Positions 17,428-27,141 of a stretch of DNA of 64,000 nt are shown piece after piece. The notes under the pieces were generated by a model. It was not told the origin of the DNA. It did no database searches and worked only from the letters and a program-made list of their open reading frames with translations. The stretch is from Congregibacter litoralis KT71 (lineage in GTDB: Bacteria > Pseudomonadota > Gammaproteobacteria > Pseudomonadales > Halieaceae), in the NCBI RefSeq assembly GCF_000153125.2, contig NZ_CM002299.1:1178809-1242808 (forward strand), written 5' to 3'. The translations under genes were made by a program, and so were the position numbers. Positions within the stretch are counted from its first letter, which is position 1. Every line of letters starts with the position of its first letter.

Positions 17428-18516
17428 ATGCTTGAGATTTTACAGAAATGGTATGAGCGCTACCTCTTTGAAGAGGAGTCGGTGCTCCTGTTGGTGCTTA
17501 TACTGCTGTCTCTGGTGCTGTTGGCCACCATCGGGGACATTCTTGCACCGCTTCTGGCTTCCATCGTCCTCGCCTACCTCGTACAGGGCGTTGTGAATCT
17601 TCTCTGCCGTTTGGGGTTACCACCCTGGCTGGGGTTCTTTATCGCATTTACGGCTTTTATGGGGGCTTTTTTTGCCGTGCTCCTTGGACTGCTACCTCTG
17701 GTCTGGCGCCAGTCCATCGGGCTGATCACTGAAATTCCGCGCATGATCGATCAGGGCCGGGATCTTTTGGAGGTGCTTCCCGGAAGGTACCCCGACGTGT
17801 TCAGTCAGACGCAGATCGACCAGCTGCTGGCCGGGGTGCAGGGCGAGATTGCTGGCCTGGGTCAAAAAGTCGTGACCGTGACCCTGGCGCGCATTCCCGG
17901 ATTTATGACTTTGTTGGTCTACGTCGTTCTCGTACCCATCATCGTGTTTTTCCTTTTGAAGGACAGGACTCAGATTACCCGGTGGGTGACGTCCTTTCTG
18001 CCCGAGCGCCGACCACTCCTCAGCCGGATCTGGGCGGAGATGAACGTGCAGTTTTCGAATTACGCCCGAGGCAAGATGGTGGAAATCATCATTGTGGGTG
18101 CCGCCAGCTATGTCAGTTTTACGGGACTCGGGCTTCGCTATGCGGCGCTTTTGGGATTGCTCGTGGGCTTATCGGTCATCATTCCCTACATCGGCGCATT
18201 TCTCATCACGGTCCCTGTGGCAGCGGTGGCGCTGTTTCAGTGGGGACTGACACCGGAATTTTATTGGGTGTTGGCGGTCTATCTTGTTATACAAATATTA
18301 GACGGCAACGTCCTGGTGCCCTTATTGTTTTCTGAAGCCGTTAACCTTCACCCCGTCGCGATTATCGTAGCGGTACTGTTTTTTGGTGGAATCTGGGGCT
18401 TGTGGGGTGTGTTCTTCGCGATCCCCCTCGCAACCCTGATAAAGGCTGTGATTAACGCCTGGCCCAAGCGCGAAACCGTCACCGCTACTCAATCTCTATC
18501 TGACTCCGCGGAGTAA
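17428..18516 (+). CDS. AI-2E transporter family (PerM/YhhT-like) membrane protein
   Basis: A 362-residue inner membrane protein with about seven or eight predicted helices. Two or three lie at the N-terminus (VLLLVLILLSLVLLATIGDIL). A soluble loop carries PGRYPDVFSQTQIDQLL. The conserved core includes VVLVPIIVFFLLKDR, GLRYAALLGLLVGLSVIIPYIGAFL and LDGNVLVPLLFSEAVNLHPV. The family includes the quorum-signal exporter TqsA, but also ion antiporters and uncharacterised members, so the substrate is unknown. It starts 2 bases after the TusA-like gene and ends 4 bases before the M16 protease gene. Confidence 0.9.
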   Translation: MLEILQKWYERYLFEEESVLLLVLILLSLVLLATIGDILAPLLASIVLAYLVQGVVNLLCRLGLPPWLGFFIAFTAFMGAFFAVLLGLLPLVWRQSIGLITEIPRMIDQGRDLLEVLPGRYPDVFSQTQIDQLLAGVQGEIAGLGQKVVTVTLARIPGFMTLLVYVVLVPIIVFFLLKDRTQITRWVTSFLPERRPLLSRIWAEMNVQFSNYARGKMVEIIIVGAASYVSFTGLGLRYAALLGLLVGLSVIIPYIGAFLITVPVAAVALFQWGLTPEFYWVLAVYLVIQILDGNVLVPLLFSEAVNLHPVAIIVAVLFFGGIWGLWGVFFAIPLATLIKAVINAWPKRETVTATQSLSDSAE

Positions 18517-18520
18517 CACT

Positions 18521-21415
18521 ATGCAAATCCGTATCACCGCCCGACGCGCGGTGCAGGCAAGTCTGTATGCGCTGTTTGGCCTTCTTGTCGCTTGCGCAAA
18601 TCCAGACATGGCGTCCCCATCGGCAAAAAAACCGGCCCCCGACGCACCGGTGCAAAGTCCCAATGATCGTTTTGCCTACCGCTTGATAACGCTGGATAAC
18701 GGGCTGAAGATCCTGCTCATTTCGAATCCCGACACCCCGAAAGCGGCGGCCTCCCTGGATGTGCAGGTGGGCAGCGGCGACAACCCCGATGGTCGGGGTG
18801 GGTTGGCGCATTTTCTGGAGCACATGCTCTTTTTGGGCACGGAAAAGTACCCCGATGCGGCCGAGTACGTGCAGTTTGTGACGGAGCACGGGGGCAGCCG
18901 AAATGCCTACACCAGCTTTGAGCACACCAACTACTTCTTTGACATCGATGCCGATCACCTGCCCGGGGCCCTGGATCGCTTTGCCCAGTTCTTTATCTCG
19001 CCAAGTTTTGACACCGCCTACGTGGATCGTGAGCGAAACGCCGTCCAGGCCGAGTATCAGATGGGGCTCAAAAGCGATGGCCGACGGGGGCTTGATGTTT
19101 TTCAGGCATCCATGAATCCCGCACACCCTCTCAGCCAGTTTGCCGTGGGTAGCCTGGATAGTCTTGCAGACCGACCGGACGCGAAGGTTCGTGATGATCT
19201 GCTGCAGTTTTACGACGATCACTACTCCGCCGACATCATGCGCCTGGTGATCCTCGGTCGCGAGCCCCTGGATGCCCTTGAGGATATGGCCGCAAAGATG
19301 TTCTCCGCCGTGCCTAACCGCGGCGTAGAGCTGGAGACCATCAAAGAGCCCCTGTTCGTTGATGCACAGCTGCCCATGCTCGTAAAAATCAAACCCCAGG
19401 GCACCCTGCGGCAACTCGAAGTCAATTTTCAGATCCCCGATTACCGGGGAAACTATACCGTCAAGCCCATGACCTATGTGTCGAACCTTATAGGGCATGA
19501 GGGCGAAGGCAGCTTGTTGTCGCTGCTCAAGCGCGAGGGTCTTGCCGATGCCCTGTCCTCAGGCACGGGGCTGAGTTGGCGCGGCGGTGAGCTCTTGTCC
19601 GTGACGATAAACCTGACGGAAAAGGGCGTTGAGGAGTACGAACGTGTCCTCCAAAACGTGTTTGCCTATCTGGACTTACTGCGCTCGGAGGAGCCCAGGG
19701 AGTGGCTGTATCAGGAGCAAGCGGCGGTGGCGGCCCTGGGGTTTCGCTTTCGGGAGCCCTCGGCGCCCATGGGCTATGTCAGTCGCCTGAGCAACGCCAT
19801 GCATTACTACGACGATCCTGACGTGCTTCAAGGGCCCTATCTCATGAGCGATTTTGATGCCGCGATGATCAGCGATGCCCTGCAGTGGTTGATGCCGGAT
19901 AAGGCGCAGGTGGTGCTTACCGCCCCGGAGGTCAGCACGGACCGCACCTCGCGTTTTTACGAGGTTCCCTACAGCAAGCTGGGACCCGAGGCCCTCATGC
20001 TGTCGCGCTGGGAGGGCAGTGATATCGAGGGATTGCATCTTCCCGAGCCCAATCCCTTCATTGCCGAGAATGTGGAGCTGGTTGCCCTGACAGACGACAA
20101 CCCGCGCCTCCCGGACCTGCGTGTGGAGGAGCCGCGCAAGCGTCTCTGGTTCAAGCAAAGCGAAGATTTCCGGGTGCCCAAGGGAGCGATGTACGTCAGC
20201 TTCCGGTCACCCCTGGTGGCGGCCACCGCAGAGCAGAAAGCGGCTTCAGCCCTGTATACCCGCATGGTGAAGGACGCGGTTCGCGAATACACCTATCCGG
20301 CGCTCCTGGCAGGACTGGGTTTTAACTTTTATACCCATGGTCAAGGCATCAGCATGCGTGTGAGTGGGTACAACAACAAGCAGTTGGCCCTGTTGGAAGA
20401 TCTTCTGGCGAAAATCGCTGATCAGACGTTTGATCCTGCGCGCTTTGAGCGTCTGCGTCGCGAACTGGTGCTGGGACTGCAGAACACCGTCGCACGTCGG
20501 CCCACTTCCCAGTTATTGGATGATCTGCGCCGGGCCCTGGGCAATGGGGCCTATGACGAGCAAGAGCTGATAGATGCCCTCGAGGCCATGGACGTGGAGG
20601 GTCTGGAAGCCTACCGCAAGGAGTTCTGGGCGTCGGTGAAGGCGGAGGGAATGCTCTACGGGAATTATGCGCCCCCTGAGGTACAGAAGATGTCGGAGGT
20701 TCTCGATGCCGTGCTCGGTGAGGGTGAGGGTGCACCGGCGCTAGCGCCCGAGGTCTTGCAGTTGGTCGAGGGCGAGCCGCTGGAATTGCACGCAGCAATT
20801 GAGCATGACGACGCTGTCGTTGCCTGGTACCTCCAGGGTGACGGTCAGGCCTGGCGCGACCGGGCCCTCGTTGCGCTCACGGGTCAGATTACCGAGTCCG
20901 GATTTTTTCAGCAGCTGCGCACGGAACAGCAGTTGGGCTATATCGTTTCGAGCTTTTACTGGCCCCAGCACGACGTGCCGGGCTTGATGCTCCTTGTGCA
21001 ATCTCCCTCGCACTCCGCCGGCCACGTCGTGGGTGCCATGGAGCAGTTTCTGTCGGATACGCTCAGGGATATCACCGAGGAGCAGTTTCAGCGTCATAAG
21101 CAGGCACTGATCAATGCGACCCTGAAGCCCCAGGAGAATCTCGGCGAACGTGCTGAGTTTTACTGGCAGTCTATTGCGTCGCGGGAATGGTCATTCGACG
21201 CCCCTCAACAGATGGCGGCCGCCGTCGAGTCTCTAAGCTTTGATGAATGGCAGGAAGCCTATCGCGACCTCTTCCTGGAAAATCGACGATCCTTACTCGC
21301 TTTGAGCGTCGGGGCAAAGGCGGCGCCAGAGATCGAGGGCAATGCGGTCTTCGATAATCCGGAAGCCCTCAAAAAAGGCCGCGACCGGATTACCGTCGAC
21401 TTGTCTCCGCTGTAG
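18521..21415 (+). CDS. M16 family (pitrilysin/insulinase-like) zinc protease, predicted lipoprotein
   Basis: A 964-residue protein. The N-terminus has a lipobox (GLLVAC, Cys25), so it is probably anchored in the outer or inner membrane facing the periplasm. The inverted zinc motif HFLEHMLFLGTEKYP gives His97, Glu100 and His101; the downstream third-ligand glutamate lies in RERNAVQAEYQ. Full-length pitrilysins have four M16 half-domains and about 960 residues, as here. The C-terminal QLGYIVSSFYWPQHDVPGLMLLVQS is typical of protease III (PtrA). These enzymes degrade short peptides. It is the last gene of the 17153-21415 run. Confidence 0.93.
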   Translation: MQIRITARRAVQASLYALFGLLVACANPDMASPSAKKPAPDAPVQSPNDRFAYRLITLDNGLKILLISNPDTPKAAASLDVQVGSGDNPDGRGGLAHFLEHMLFLGTEKYPDAAEYVQFVTEHGGSRNAYTSFEHTNYFFDIDADHLPGALDRFAQFFISPSFDTAYVDRERNAVQAEYQMGLKSDGRRGLDVFQASMNPAHPLSQFAVGSLDSLADRPDAKVRDDLLQFYDDHYSADIMRLVILGREPLDALEDMAAKMFSAVPNRGVELETIKEPLFVDAQLPMLVKIKPQGTLRQLEVNFQIPDYRGNYTVKPMTYVSNLIGHEGEGSLLSLLKREGLADALSSGTGLSWRGGELLSVTINLTEKGVEEYERVLQNVFAYLDLLRSEEPREWLYQEQAAVAALGFRFREPSAPMGYVSRLSNAMHYYDDPDVLQGPYLMSDFDAAMISDALQWLMPDKAQVVLTAPEVSTDRTSRFYEVPYSKLGPEALMLSRWEGSDIEGLHLPEPNPFIAENVELVALTDDNPRLPDLRVEEPRKRLWFKQSEDFRVPKGAMYVSFRSPLVAATAEQKAASALYTRMVKDAVREYTYPALLAGLGFNFYTHGQGISMRVSGYNNKQLALLEDLLAKIADQTFDPARFERLRRELVLGLQNTVARRPTSQLLDDLRRALGNGAYDEQELIDALEAMDVEGLEAYRKEFWASVKAEGMLYGNYAPPEVQKMSEVLDAVLGEGEGAPALAPEVLQLVEGEPLELHAAIEHDDAVVAWYLQGDGQAWRDRALVALTGQITESGFFQQLRTEQQLGYIVSSFYWPQHDVPGLMLLVQSPSHSAGHVVGAMEQFLSDTLRDITEEQFQRHKQALINATLKPQENLGERAEFYWQSIASREWSFDAPQQMAAAVESLSFDEWQEAYRDLFLENRRSLLALSVGAKAAPEIEGNAVFDNPEALKKGRDRITVDLSPL

Positions 21416-21778
21416 GCGCCGCTGCAGGAATCTGACTGCATAAGTCATCTACAGCAGTGCGCCGGGTTCGAGCCGCAGGTGAGGCCTGACGGTGCGCTAG
21501 TGGCTCAACCCATGGGATGAAGCGAGAGCTTTTAAGTCCACGGGTTTAGCCAGAGATCGGGGTTTCCTCACAACGCTAACGCGAGACAATGGGTTCTTTA
21601 TTAGAACTAAGTGGCGAGATTCGTGCACTTGTGATCAAAATTTAGACACCGTATGATGACGCCCATCGGGCTCGGGGCTGTCATTACGCCCGAGTAAATT
21701 CTAATAAAGAACTAACTGGCGTTCTGATGTGACTGCGCTTATCAGCAGTCTCTGGCCAGCGCGGACGGGAACTCTTCA
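21416..21778 (+). promoter_or_regulatory. leader region of aceE with a 13-bp sequence repeated in inverted orientation
   Basis: This 363-base gap holds no gene I can support. TTCTTTATTAGAA (21594-21606) is followed by CTAAGTGGCG. Its exact reverse complement TTCTAATAAAGAA (21699-21711) is followed by CTAACTGGCG. Each core is itself nearly palindromic, so the sites are candidate binding sites for a dimeric regulator about 105 bases apart. CTCGGG and CCCGAG form a weaker dyad in between. The usual PdhR box ATTGGTNNNACCAAT was not seen. Confidence 0.45.
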
Positions 21779-24427
21779 ATGATCGACGACAACGACCCCA
21801 CAGAAACCCGGGAATGGCTGGACTCCCTCGATAGCGTAGTGCGCGAGAGCGGCGATAGCCGTGCCCGGTACCTGATGATGCAATTGGCCAAGCGCGCCGT
21901 TGATACCGGCGTGCCGCTTCCTCCGTCGATCACCACGCCGTTTAGAAATACCATCAGCCCTGAAGACGAAAAGCCCATGCCGGGTGATTTGTTCATGGAG
22001 CGCCGCATTCGCTCCCTTGTTCGCTGGAATGCGCTCGCGATGGTCATGCGAGCTAATGACAATGATGATGGCCTTGGCGGTCACATCAGCAGTTTTTCCT
22101 CCTCAGCCACTCTCTATGACGTCGGCTGTAACTACTTTTTCCGCGGCACCGAGGATGGCCATCCCGGTGATCTGGTGTTCTATCAGGGGCATAGCGCACC
22201 CGGTATGTATGCCCGCTCCTATCTCGAGGGGCGTCTCAGTGAGGAGCAACTGGACAACTTCCGCCGCGAAGTCGATGGCAAGGGTCTGTCCTCCTATCCC
22301 CACCCCTGGTTGATGCCCGACTACTGGCAGTTCCCCACGGTATCCATGGGCCTGGGACCTATTCAGGCGATTTATCAGGCCCGGGTGATGAAGTATCAGA
22401 GTGACCGGGGGCTTCTGGATCAAAAGGATCGAAACGTCTGGTGCTTCATGGGCGACGGAGAGTGTGACGAGCCGGAATCCCTGGGGGCAATTTCGCTGGC
22501 GGGTCGCGAGCGGCTCGGCAACCTCATTTTTGTTGTGAACTGTAATCTCCAGCGTCTCGACGGCCCGGTGCGGGGTAACGGCAAAATCATTCAGGAGCTT
22601 GAGGGCGTTTTCCGGGGCGCCGGCTGGGATTGTCTGAAGGTCATCTGGGGGCGTAAGTGGGATCCCCTGCTGGAGCGTGATGAGTCCGGCATGTTGCAAA
22701 AGCGCATGGACGAGGTCTGCGACGGCGAGCTGCAAAACTACAAATACAATGGTGGGGCTTACACCCGGGAGCACTTTTTTGGCAAATACCCTGAGTCCCT
22801 GGAGCTGGTAAAGGATCTCTCTGATGACGATATCATGTACCTGAACCGGGGTGGTCACGATCCTTACAAAGTGTATGCGGCCTATGCCCAGGCGGCGGGG
22901 CAGTTTGAGCGGCCCACAGTGATTCTCGCCATGACGGTAAAAGGTTACGGCACCGGCGAGGCGGGGGAGGCGAGCAACGAAACACACTCTCTTAAAAAGC
23001 TGGATATGGAGGCGCTTAAATCCTTCCGCGACCGCTTTGCTATTCCCATTGATGATGACGATCTGGCATCGGTTCCCTACTACAAGCCCGATGAGAACAG
23101 TCCGGAAATGCGCTACATGCGTGAGCGTCGCCGGGAGCTCGGTGGCTGTGTGCCCGCGCGTCGTAGCGAGGCCCAGGTACTGCCGGTTCCGGGGCTGGAT
23201 GCATTTTCTTCCCAGACCAAAAGCAGCGGCGATCGTCAGGTATCTACCACCATGGCCTTTGTGCGCATGTTATCGACCCTCGCCAAGGATAAGGCGATTG
23301 GTCATCGCGTTGTCCCCATCGTGCCCGATGAGGCGCGAACCTTTGGTATGGAGGGCATGTTCCGTCAGCTGGGTATCTACTCGTCCGTGGGCCAGCGTTA
23401 CACGCCCCACGATGCCGACCAGATCATGTTTTACAAGGAAGACATCAAAGGTCAGATTCTCGAGGAGGGTATTAACGAAGCGGGAGCGGGCTCAGCCTGG
23501 CTGGCCGCCGCAACGTCCTACAGCACCAGTAATTACCCCATGGTGCCTTTCTATATTTTTTACTCGATGTTCGGATTTCAGCGTATCGGCGATTTGCTCT
23601 GGGCCGCGGGCGATAGCCAGGCCCGGGGATTCCTCATCGGTGCTACATCCGGTCGCACTACGCTCAACGGTGAGGGTCTGCAGCACCAGGATGGCCACAG
23701 CCACCTGCTGGCGGCAACGATTCCCAACTGCGTGAGCTATGACCCGACCTACGCCTATGAACTCGCCGTAATCATTCAGGATGGCATGCGACGCATGTAT
23801 TCCGAGCGTGAAAACCGCTTTTATTACATCACCACCATGAACGAAAACTATCCCCAGCCGGCGATGCCTGACGGTGTTGAAGCGGGAATTGTCCGAGGCA
23901 TGTATCGCCTCAAAAGCGCCGACGGTGATGCACCCCGTCTCCGGCTGTGCGGCGCAGGAAGTATTCTCAGAGAGGTGGAAGCCGCCGCGGAGATACTGCG
24001 CAGCGACTATGGCGTCGATGCGGAGGTGTGGAGCCTGCCGAGCATCAACGAGCTGCAGCGCGACAGTAAGCAGGTAGACCGCTGGAACATGTTGCATCCC
24101 GGTGAGGCGCCACGAACGGCGTTCTTTACCGAGCAGCTGCAGGGCAGTGACGCTCCCGTGGTGATTGCCACGGACTATATGAAGAGTTTTGCCGAGCAGC
24201 TTCGCGCCGCCTGTCCCGCGCCCCTGTATGTTCTGGGCACCGATGGCTTCGGACGCAGCGATACCCGCGCCCGGCTGCGACATTTCTTTGAAGTGAGCCG
24301 TGAGTTTGTTGTACTGGCTTCCCTGAGCGCCCTCGCTGCGCGGGGTGAATTCAGTGCCGAGGATGTGGCCGCTGCACGCGATGCCCTGGGTATCGATCCG
24401 AACAAAGTAGACCCCACAACGATATAA
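21779..24427 (+). CDS. aceE: pyruvate dehydrogenase E1 component, homodimeric type
   Basis: An 882-residue protein, close to E. coli AceE in length. It decarboxylates pyruvate with thiamine diphosphate and transfers the acetyl group to the lipoyl domain of E2. Motifs include GGHISSFSSSATLYDVGCNYFF split around the active site, QGHSAPGMYARS, the ThDP signature GDGECDEPES through VVNCNLQRLDGPVRGN, and VPIVPDEARTFGMEGMFRQ. LQHQDGHSHLLAATIPNC lies in the transketolase-like middle domain. ATG 21779 is used; the ribosome site is weak (CGGGAACT). aceF follows 46 bases later. Confidence 0.97.
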   Translation: MIDDNDPTETREWLDSLDSVVRESGDSRARYLMMQLAKRAVDTGVPLPPSITTPFRNTISPEDEKPMPGDLFMERRIRSLVRWNALAMVMRANDNDDGLGGHISSFSSSATLYDVGCNYFFRGTEDGHPGDLVFYQGHSAPGMYARSYLEGRLSEEQLDNFRREVDGKGLSSYPHPWLMPDYWQFPTVSMGLGPIQAIYQARVMKYQSDRGLLDQKDRNVWCFMGDGECDEPESLGAISLAGRERLGNLIFVVNCNLQRLDGPVRGNGKIIQELEGVFRGAGWDCLKVIWGRKWDPLLERDESGMLQKRMDEVCDGELQNYKYNGGAYTREHFFGKYPESLELVKDLSDDDIMYLNRGGHDPYKVYAAYAQAAGQFERPTVILAMTVKGYGTGEAGEASNETHSLKKLDMEALKSFRDRFAIPIDDDDLASVPYYKPDENSPEMRYMRERRRELGGCVPARRSEAQVLPVPGLDAFSSQTKSSGDRQVSTTMAFVRMLSTLAKDKAIGHRVVPIVPDEARTFGMEGMFRQLGIYSSVGQRYTPHDADQIMFYKEDIKGQILEEGINEAGAGSAWLAAATSYSTSNYPMVPFYIFYSMFGFQRIGDLLWAAGDSQARGFLIGATSGRTTLNGEGLQHQDGHSHLLAATIPNCVSYDPTYAYELAVIIQDGMRRMYSERENRFYYITTMNENYPQPAMPDGVEAGIVRGMYRLKSADGDAPRLRLCGAGSILREVEAAAEILRSDYGVDAEVWSLPSINELQRDSKQVDRWNMLHPGEAPRTAFFTEQLQGSDAPVVIATDYMKSFAEQLRAACPAPLYVLGTDGFGRSDTRARLRHFFEVSREFVVLASLSALAARGEFSAEDVAAARDALGIDPNKVDPTTI

Positions 24428-24473
24428 AAAGCAGTCAATGCCGCGCCCGTCGCAGGCAGTAAGGAGAGAGTCC

Positions 24474-26228
24474 GTGGCACAGGAAACAGTCCTAGTCCCT
24501 GATATTGGTGGTTCAGATGCCGCTGAAGTCGTTGAGGTGTTGGTGAGCGTCGGCGATAGCATTGAAGTCGACCAGGGCCTCATCGTGCTTGAGTCCGATA
24601 AAGCGTCCATGGAAATCCCCTCGACCGTTGCGGGCACCGTCGTCGAAATGCTTACCAGGGAAGGCGATGAGCTGGCGGAGGGTGGCAAAGTCGCGGTGAT
24701 TGAGACCGCGGGCGATGAAAGCGCTGATGAAAGTACCGACGAAAGCGCCGAAGATGGAGAAAAGAGCAGCGTCACCACGGCTGATCCTGAAAAAGAGGCG
24801 GGCGATGGCGCTGCCCCGGCGAACGCCGGCGAATCCGAAAAGCCCACAGAGTCCAAAGATCAGGGGGCATCGGAAGAGGGTGCCGGGGAGAATGCCGACG
24901 CCAAGGCATCGCAAGAGGTTCCCGTGCCGGATATTGGCACCGATGAGGCCGTCGATCTTATCGAAATAGCGGTGAGCGTCGGCGACAGTATCGCTGAAGG
25001 CGACACGCTGGTTGTGTTGGAGACGGACAAGGCGTCTATGGAGGTTCCATCGCCTTCGGCGGGTGTGGTCACCGCGCTGCGCGTTGATGAGGGGCAGCAA
25101 GTGAAACAGGGCGATGTGCTGCTACTCCTGGAGGTGGCCACTGCTTCGCCCTCGAGCTCGGGCTCAGATACTCCCTCGCAGTCAGATTCGGCGGCGGATA
25201 GCAAAGGGTCCGGTGAGGCGACGGCAGACGCCTCTGCGCAAAAGCCGGCACAGGCAGCTGCTGCGGCAGAACCAAAAGCGCCGATGGCCAATGCGTCCGG
25301 GGGTAAACCCGGCGCTGGCTCCGATAGCAAAAAAGTGTATGCGGGACCGGCGGTCCGGCGCCTTGCGCGGGAGTTCGGCGTGCCCCTGGAGTTGGTCAAG
25401 AGCAGCGGTCCCCGGGGGCGTATCCTCAAGGAAGACTTGCATCAGTACGTGAGCCAAGCCCTTTCCGCACCGGAATCCAAAAATGGTGGCGCCGGGATAC
25501 CCCCCATTCCCGACGTGGATTTTGCATCTTTTGGTCCCGTAGACGTCGTAGAGCGCAGCAAAATCGACAAGGTGACGGCTGCCAATATGCAGCGCAGCTG
25601 GCTCAATGTTCCCCACGTCACGCAGTTCGATGATGCCGATATCACCGAGATGGAGGCGTTTCGAAAATCCCTGAAGGGCGAGGCGGAAAAGCGCGGAACG
25701 CGGCTGACACCCCTGCCGTTTATTCTCAAAGCCTGCGCGGTGGCACTCAGGAATAATGAAAAGATTAATGCGTCTCTCAGCGATGGGGGCAGCACGCTGA
25801 CCCTCAAGCGCTATGTCCATATCGGCATGGCCGTGGATACGCCGGCGGGTCTCGTCGTGCCGGTGATTCGGGATGTGGACCAGAAAACCCTCTGGGAGCT
25901 TGCGGACGAGGTGATCGAGCTCGCTGGCAAGGCCCGGGATCGCAAGCTCAAACCAGCGGAGATGCAGGGCGGCGGTTTTACCGTTTCGAGTCTGGGATCC
26001 ATCGGGGGGCGCGGGTTCACACCCATCGTCAACGCACCGGAGGTGGCAATTCTTGGCGTGAGCCGGGCGGCGACGCAGCCGGTCTGGGATGGGCAGGCTT
26101 TTCAGCCCCGGCTGCAGTTGCCCCTGGGGCTTTCTTACGATCACCGGGTGGTCAATGGCGGGGATGCCGGCCGCTTTCTGACCGAGCTCTGCGGCCTCCT
26201 CGGGGATATCCGTAAGCTTCTCCTCTAA
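24474..26228 (+). CDS. aceF: dihydrolipoyl acetyltransferase, E2 of pyruvate dehydrogenase
   Basis: The start is GTG 24474 (VAQETVLVPDIGG), with AAGGAGAG six bases upstream; an upstream in-frame ATG at 24438 has no such site. The protein has 584 residues: two lipoyl domains with lysines in ESDKASMEIPS and ETDKASMEVPS, each followed by an acidic or Ala/Ser-rich linker. An E3-binding domain follows (AGPAVRRLAREFGV, SSGPRGRILKEDL). The catalytic domain ends with SYDHRVVNGGDAGRF carrying the active His. E. coli AceF has three lipoyl domains. No lpd follows, so E3 must be encoded elsewhere. Confidence 0.96.
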   Translation: MAQETVLVPDIGGSDAAEVVEVLVSVGDSIEVDQGLIVLESDKASMEIPSTVAGTVVEMLTREGDELAEGGKVAVIETAGDESADESTDESAEDGEKSSVTTADPEKEAGDGAAPANAGESEKPTESKDQGASEEGAGENADAKASQEVPVPDIGTDEAVDLIEIAVSVGDSIAEGDTLVVLETDKASMEVPSPSAGVVTALRVDEGQQVKQGDVLLLLEVATASPSSSGSDTPSQSDSAADSKGSGEATADASAQKPAQAAAAAEPKAPMANASGGKPGAGSDSKKVYAGPAVRRLAREFGVPLELVKSSGPRGRILKEDLHQYVSQALSAPESKNGGAGIPPIPDVDFASFGPVDVVERSKIDKVTAANMQRSWLNVPHVTQFDDADITEMEAFRKSLKGEAEKRGTRLTPLPFILKACAVALRNNEKINASLSDGGSTLTLKRYVHIGMAVDTPAGLVVPVIRDVDQKTLWELADEVIELAGKARDRKLKPAEMQGGGFTVSSLGSIGGRGFTPIVNAPEVAILGVSRAATQPVWDGQAFQPRLQLPLGLSYDHRVVNGGDAGRFLTELCGLLGDIRKLLL

Positions 26229-26247
26229 GCGCCCCGAGGTAGCGAGC

Positions 26248-27141
26248 GTGAAGTCCTGGCAGCAAAGGTTCCTCGAGGCGCACCGTCTGCAGGCGAGCTA
26301 TCTGGATACGGCCCGGCGATACTTTGATCCCCTGGCCAGGATGCTTGGCGATCGCCAGGCACAGCGCGGCGCCTCACTAAAAGTCGCTTTAAACGGCAGT
26401 CAGGGGTCGGGGAAGAGCACCCTGGGCGATTATCTCTGCGCCATTCTCAAAGAAGACTTCGGCCTGTCTGCGGTGGCCTTGTCTCTTGATGACTTCTATC
26501 TCACCCGTGCGGAGCGGGCTGTCCTTGCCGAGAACGTCCATCCTTTGTTGCAAACCCGCGGTGCGCCGGGAACTCACGATGTGGATTTGCTGCGGCGCAC
26601 GCTGGACACCCTGGGTCAGCCATCAGCGCTTCCCGTGCGCATACCCAGATTTGATAAGTCTGCCGACGATCGCGCGCTTCCCGAGGACTATTCCACCTGC
26701 CAGGCACCGGTAGACGTGATTATCCTGGAGGGCTGGTGTCTGGGCGCCCGCAGTGAGGCGTCTTCCCGTCTCGTAAAACCCATGAATGCATTGGAGAGGG
26801 ATGAGGATCCTTCGGGATTCTGGCGTAACTACTCCAATGAGCAACTCCGCATTTTTTATGAGCCCTTCTATGACGAACTGGATTTCTGGGTGATGTTGCA
26901 GGCGCCGGGCTTTGATCAGGTGCTGCGATGGCGCAGCGAGCAGGAGCAGAAGCTTCGTGACGCCGTGAGGGGGCAGGGGGCTGGGCTTATGGACGATGGG
27001 GCGCTCCTGCGCTTTGTTCAGCACTTTGAGCGTTGCACACGACAGTGCCTGCGCGACCTCCCCGGTTCGGTCGATGTGCTGTTTAAAATGGATGAGGACC
27101 GTCGTATCGTGGCAGTTCGCGGTTTGGAGCCAGGGGAATGA
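26248..27141 (+). CDS. D-glycerate 3-kinase-like P-loop kinase
   Basis: A 297-residue protein starting GTG 26248. The Walker A loop is NGSQGSGKSTLGDYL (about 49-63), then SLDDFYLTRAER and VDVIILEGWCLGAR, a combination typical of plant-type D-glycerate 3-kinase (GLYK/YggC superfamily) rather than GarK. It would convert glycerate to 3-phosphoglycerate. It is first in a tight four-gene unit (4-base overlap with the next gene) and supplies the acceptor for glucosyl-3-phosphoglycerate synthesis, or recovers glycerate released by the phosphorylase at the end of the unit. The functional call rests on both motif and context. Confidence 0.85.
   Translation: MKSWQQRFLEAHRLQASYLDTARRYFDPLARMLGDRQAQRGASLKVALNGSQGSGKSTLGDYLCAILKEDFGLSAVALSLDDFYLTRAERAVLAENVHPLLQTRGAPGTHDVDLLRRTLDTLGQPSALPVRIPRFDKSADDRALPEDYSTCQAPVDVIILEGWCLGARSEASSRLVKPMNALERDEDPSGFWRNYSNEQLRIFYEPFYDELDFWVMLQAPGFDQVLRWRSEQEQKLRDAVRGQGAGLMDDGALLRFVQHFERCTRQCLRDLPGSVDVLFKMDEDRRIVAVRGLEPGE

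Noticed and set aside
18485..19498. Long minus-strand open frame (337 codons) opposite the M16 protease gene
   Set aside because: Low-complexity shadow of a GC-rich gene; the plus strand has a full M16 protease with its zinc motif.
21455..21500. tRNA-like GGTTCGAGCC segment upstream of aceE
   Set aside because: The T-loop-like string is not flanked by a pairing T-stem, anticodon arm or acceptor stem.
21416..21778. PdhR operator before aceE
   Set aside because: No ATTGGTNNNACCAAT-like sequence was found on either strand.
22103..22987. Long minus-strand open frame opposite aceE
   Set aside because: Antisense shadow of well-supported aceE sequence, no recognisable motifs.
23492..24856. Minus-strand open frame of 454 codons opposite aceE and aceF
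   Set aside because: Ser- and Ala-rich shadow produced by the codon bias of the plus-strand genes.
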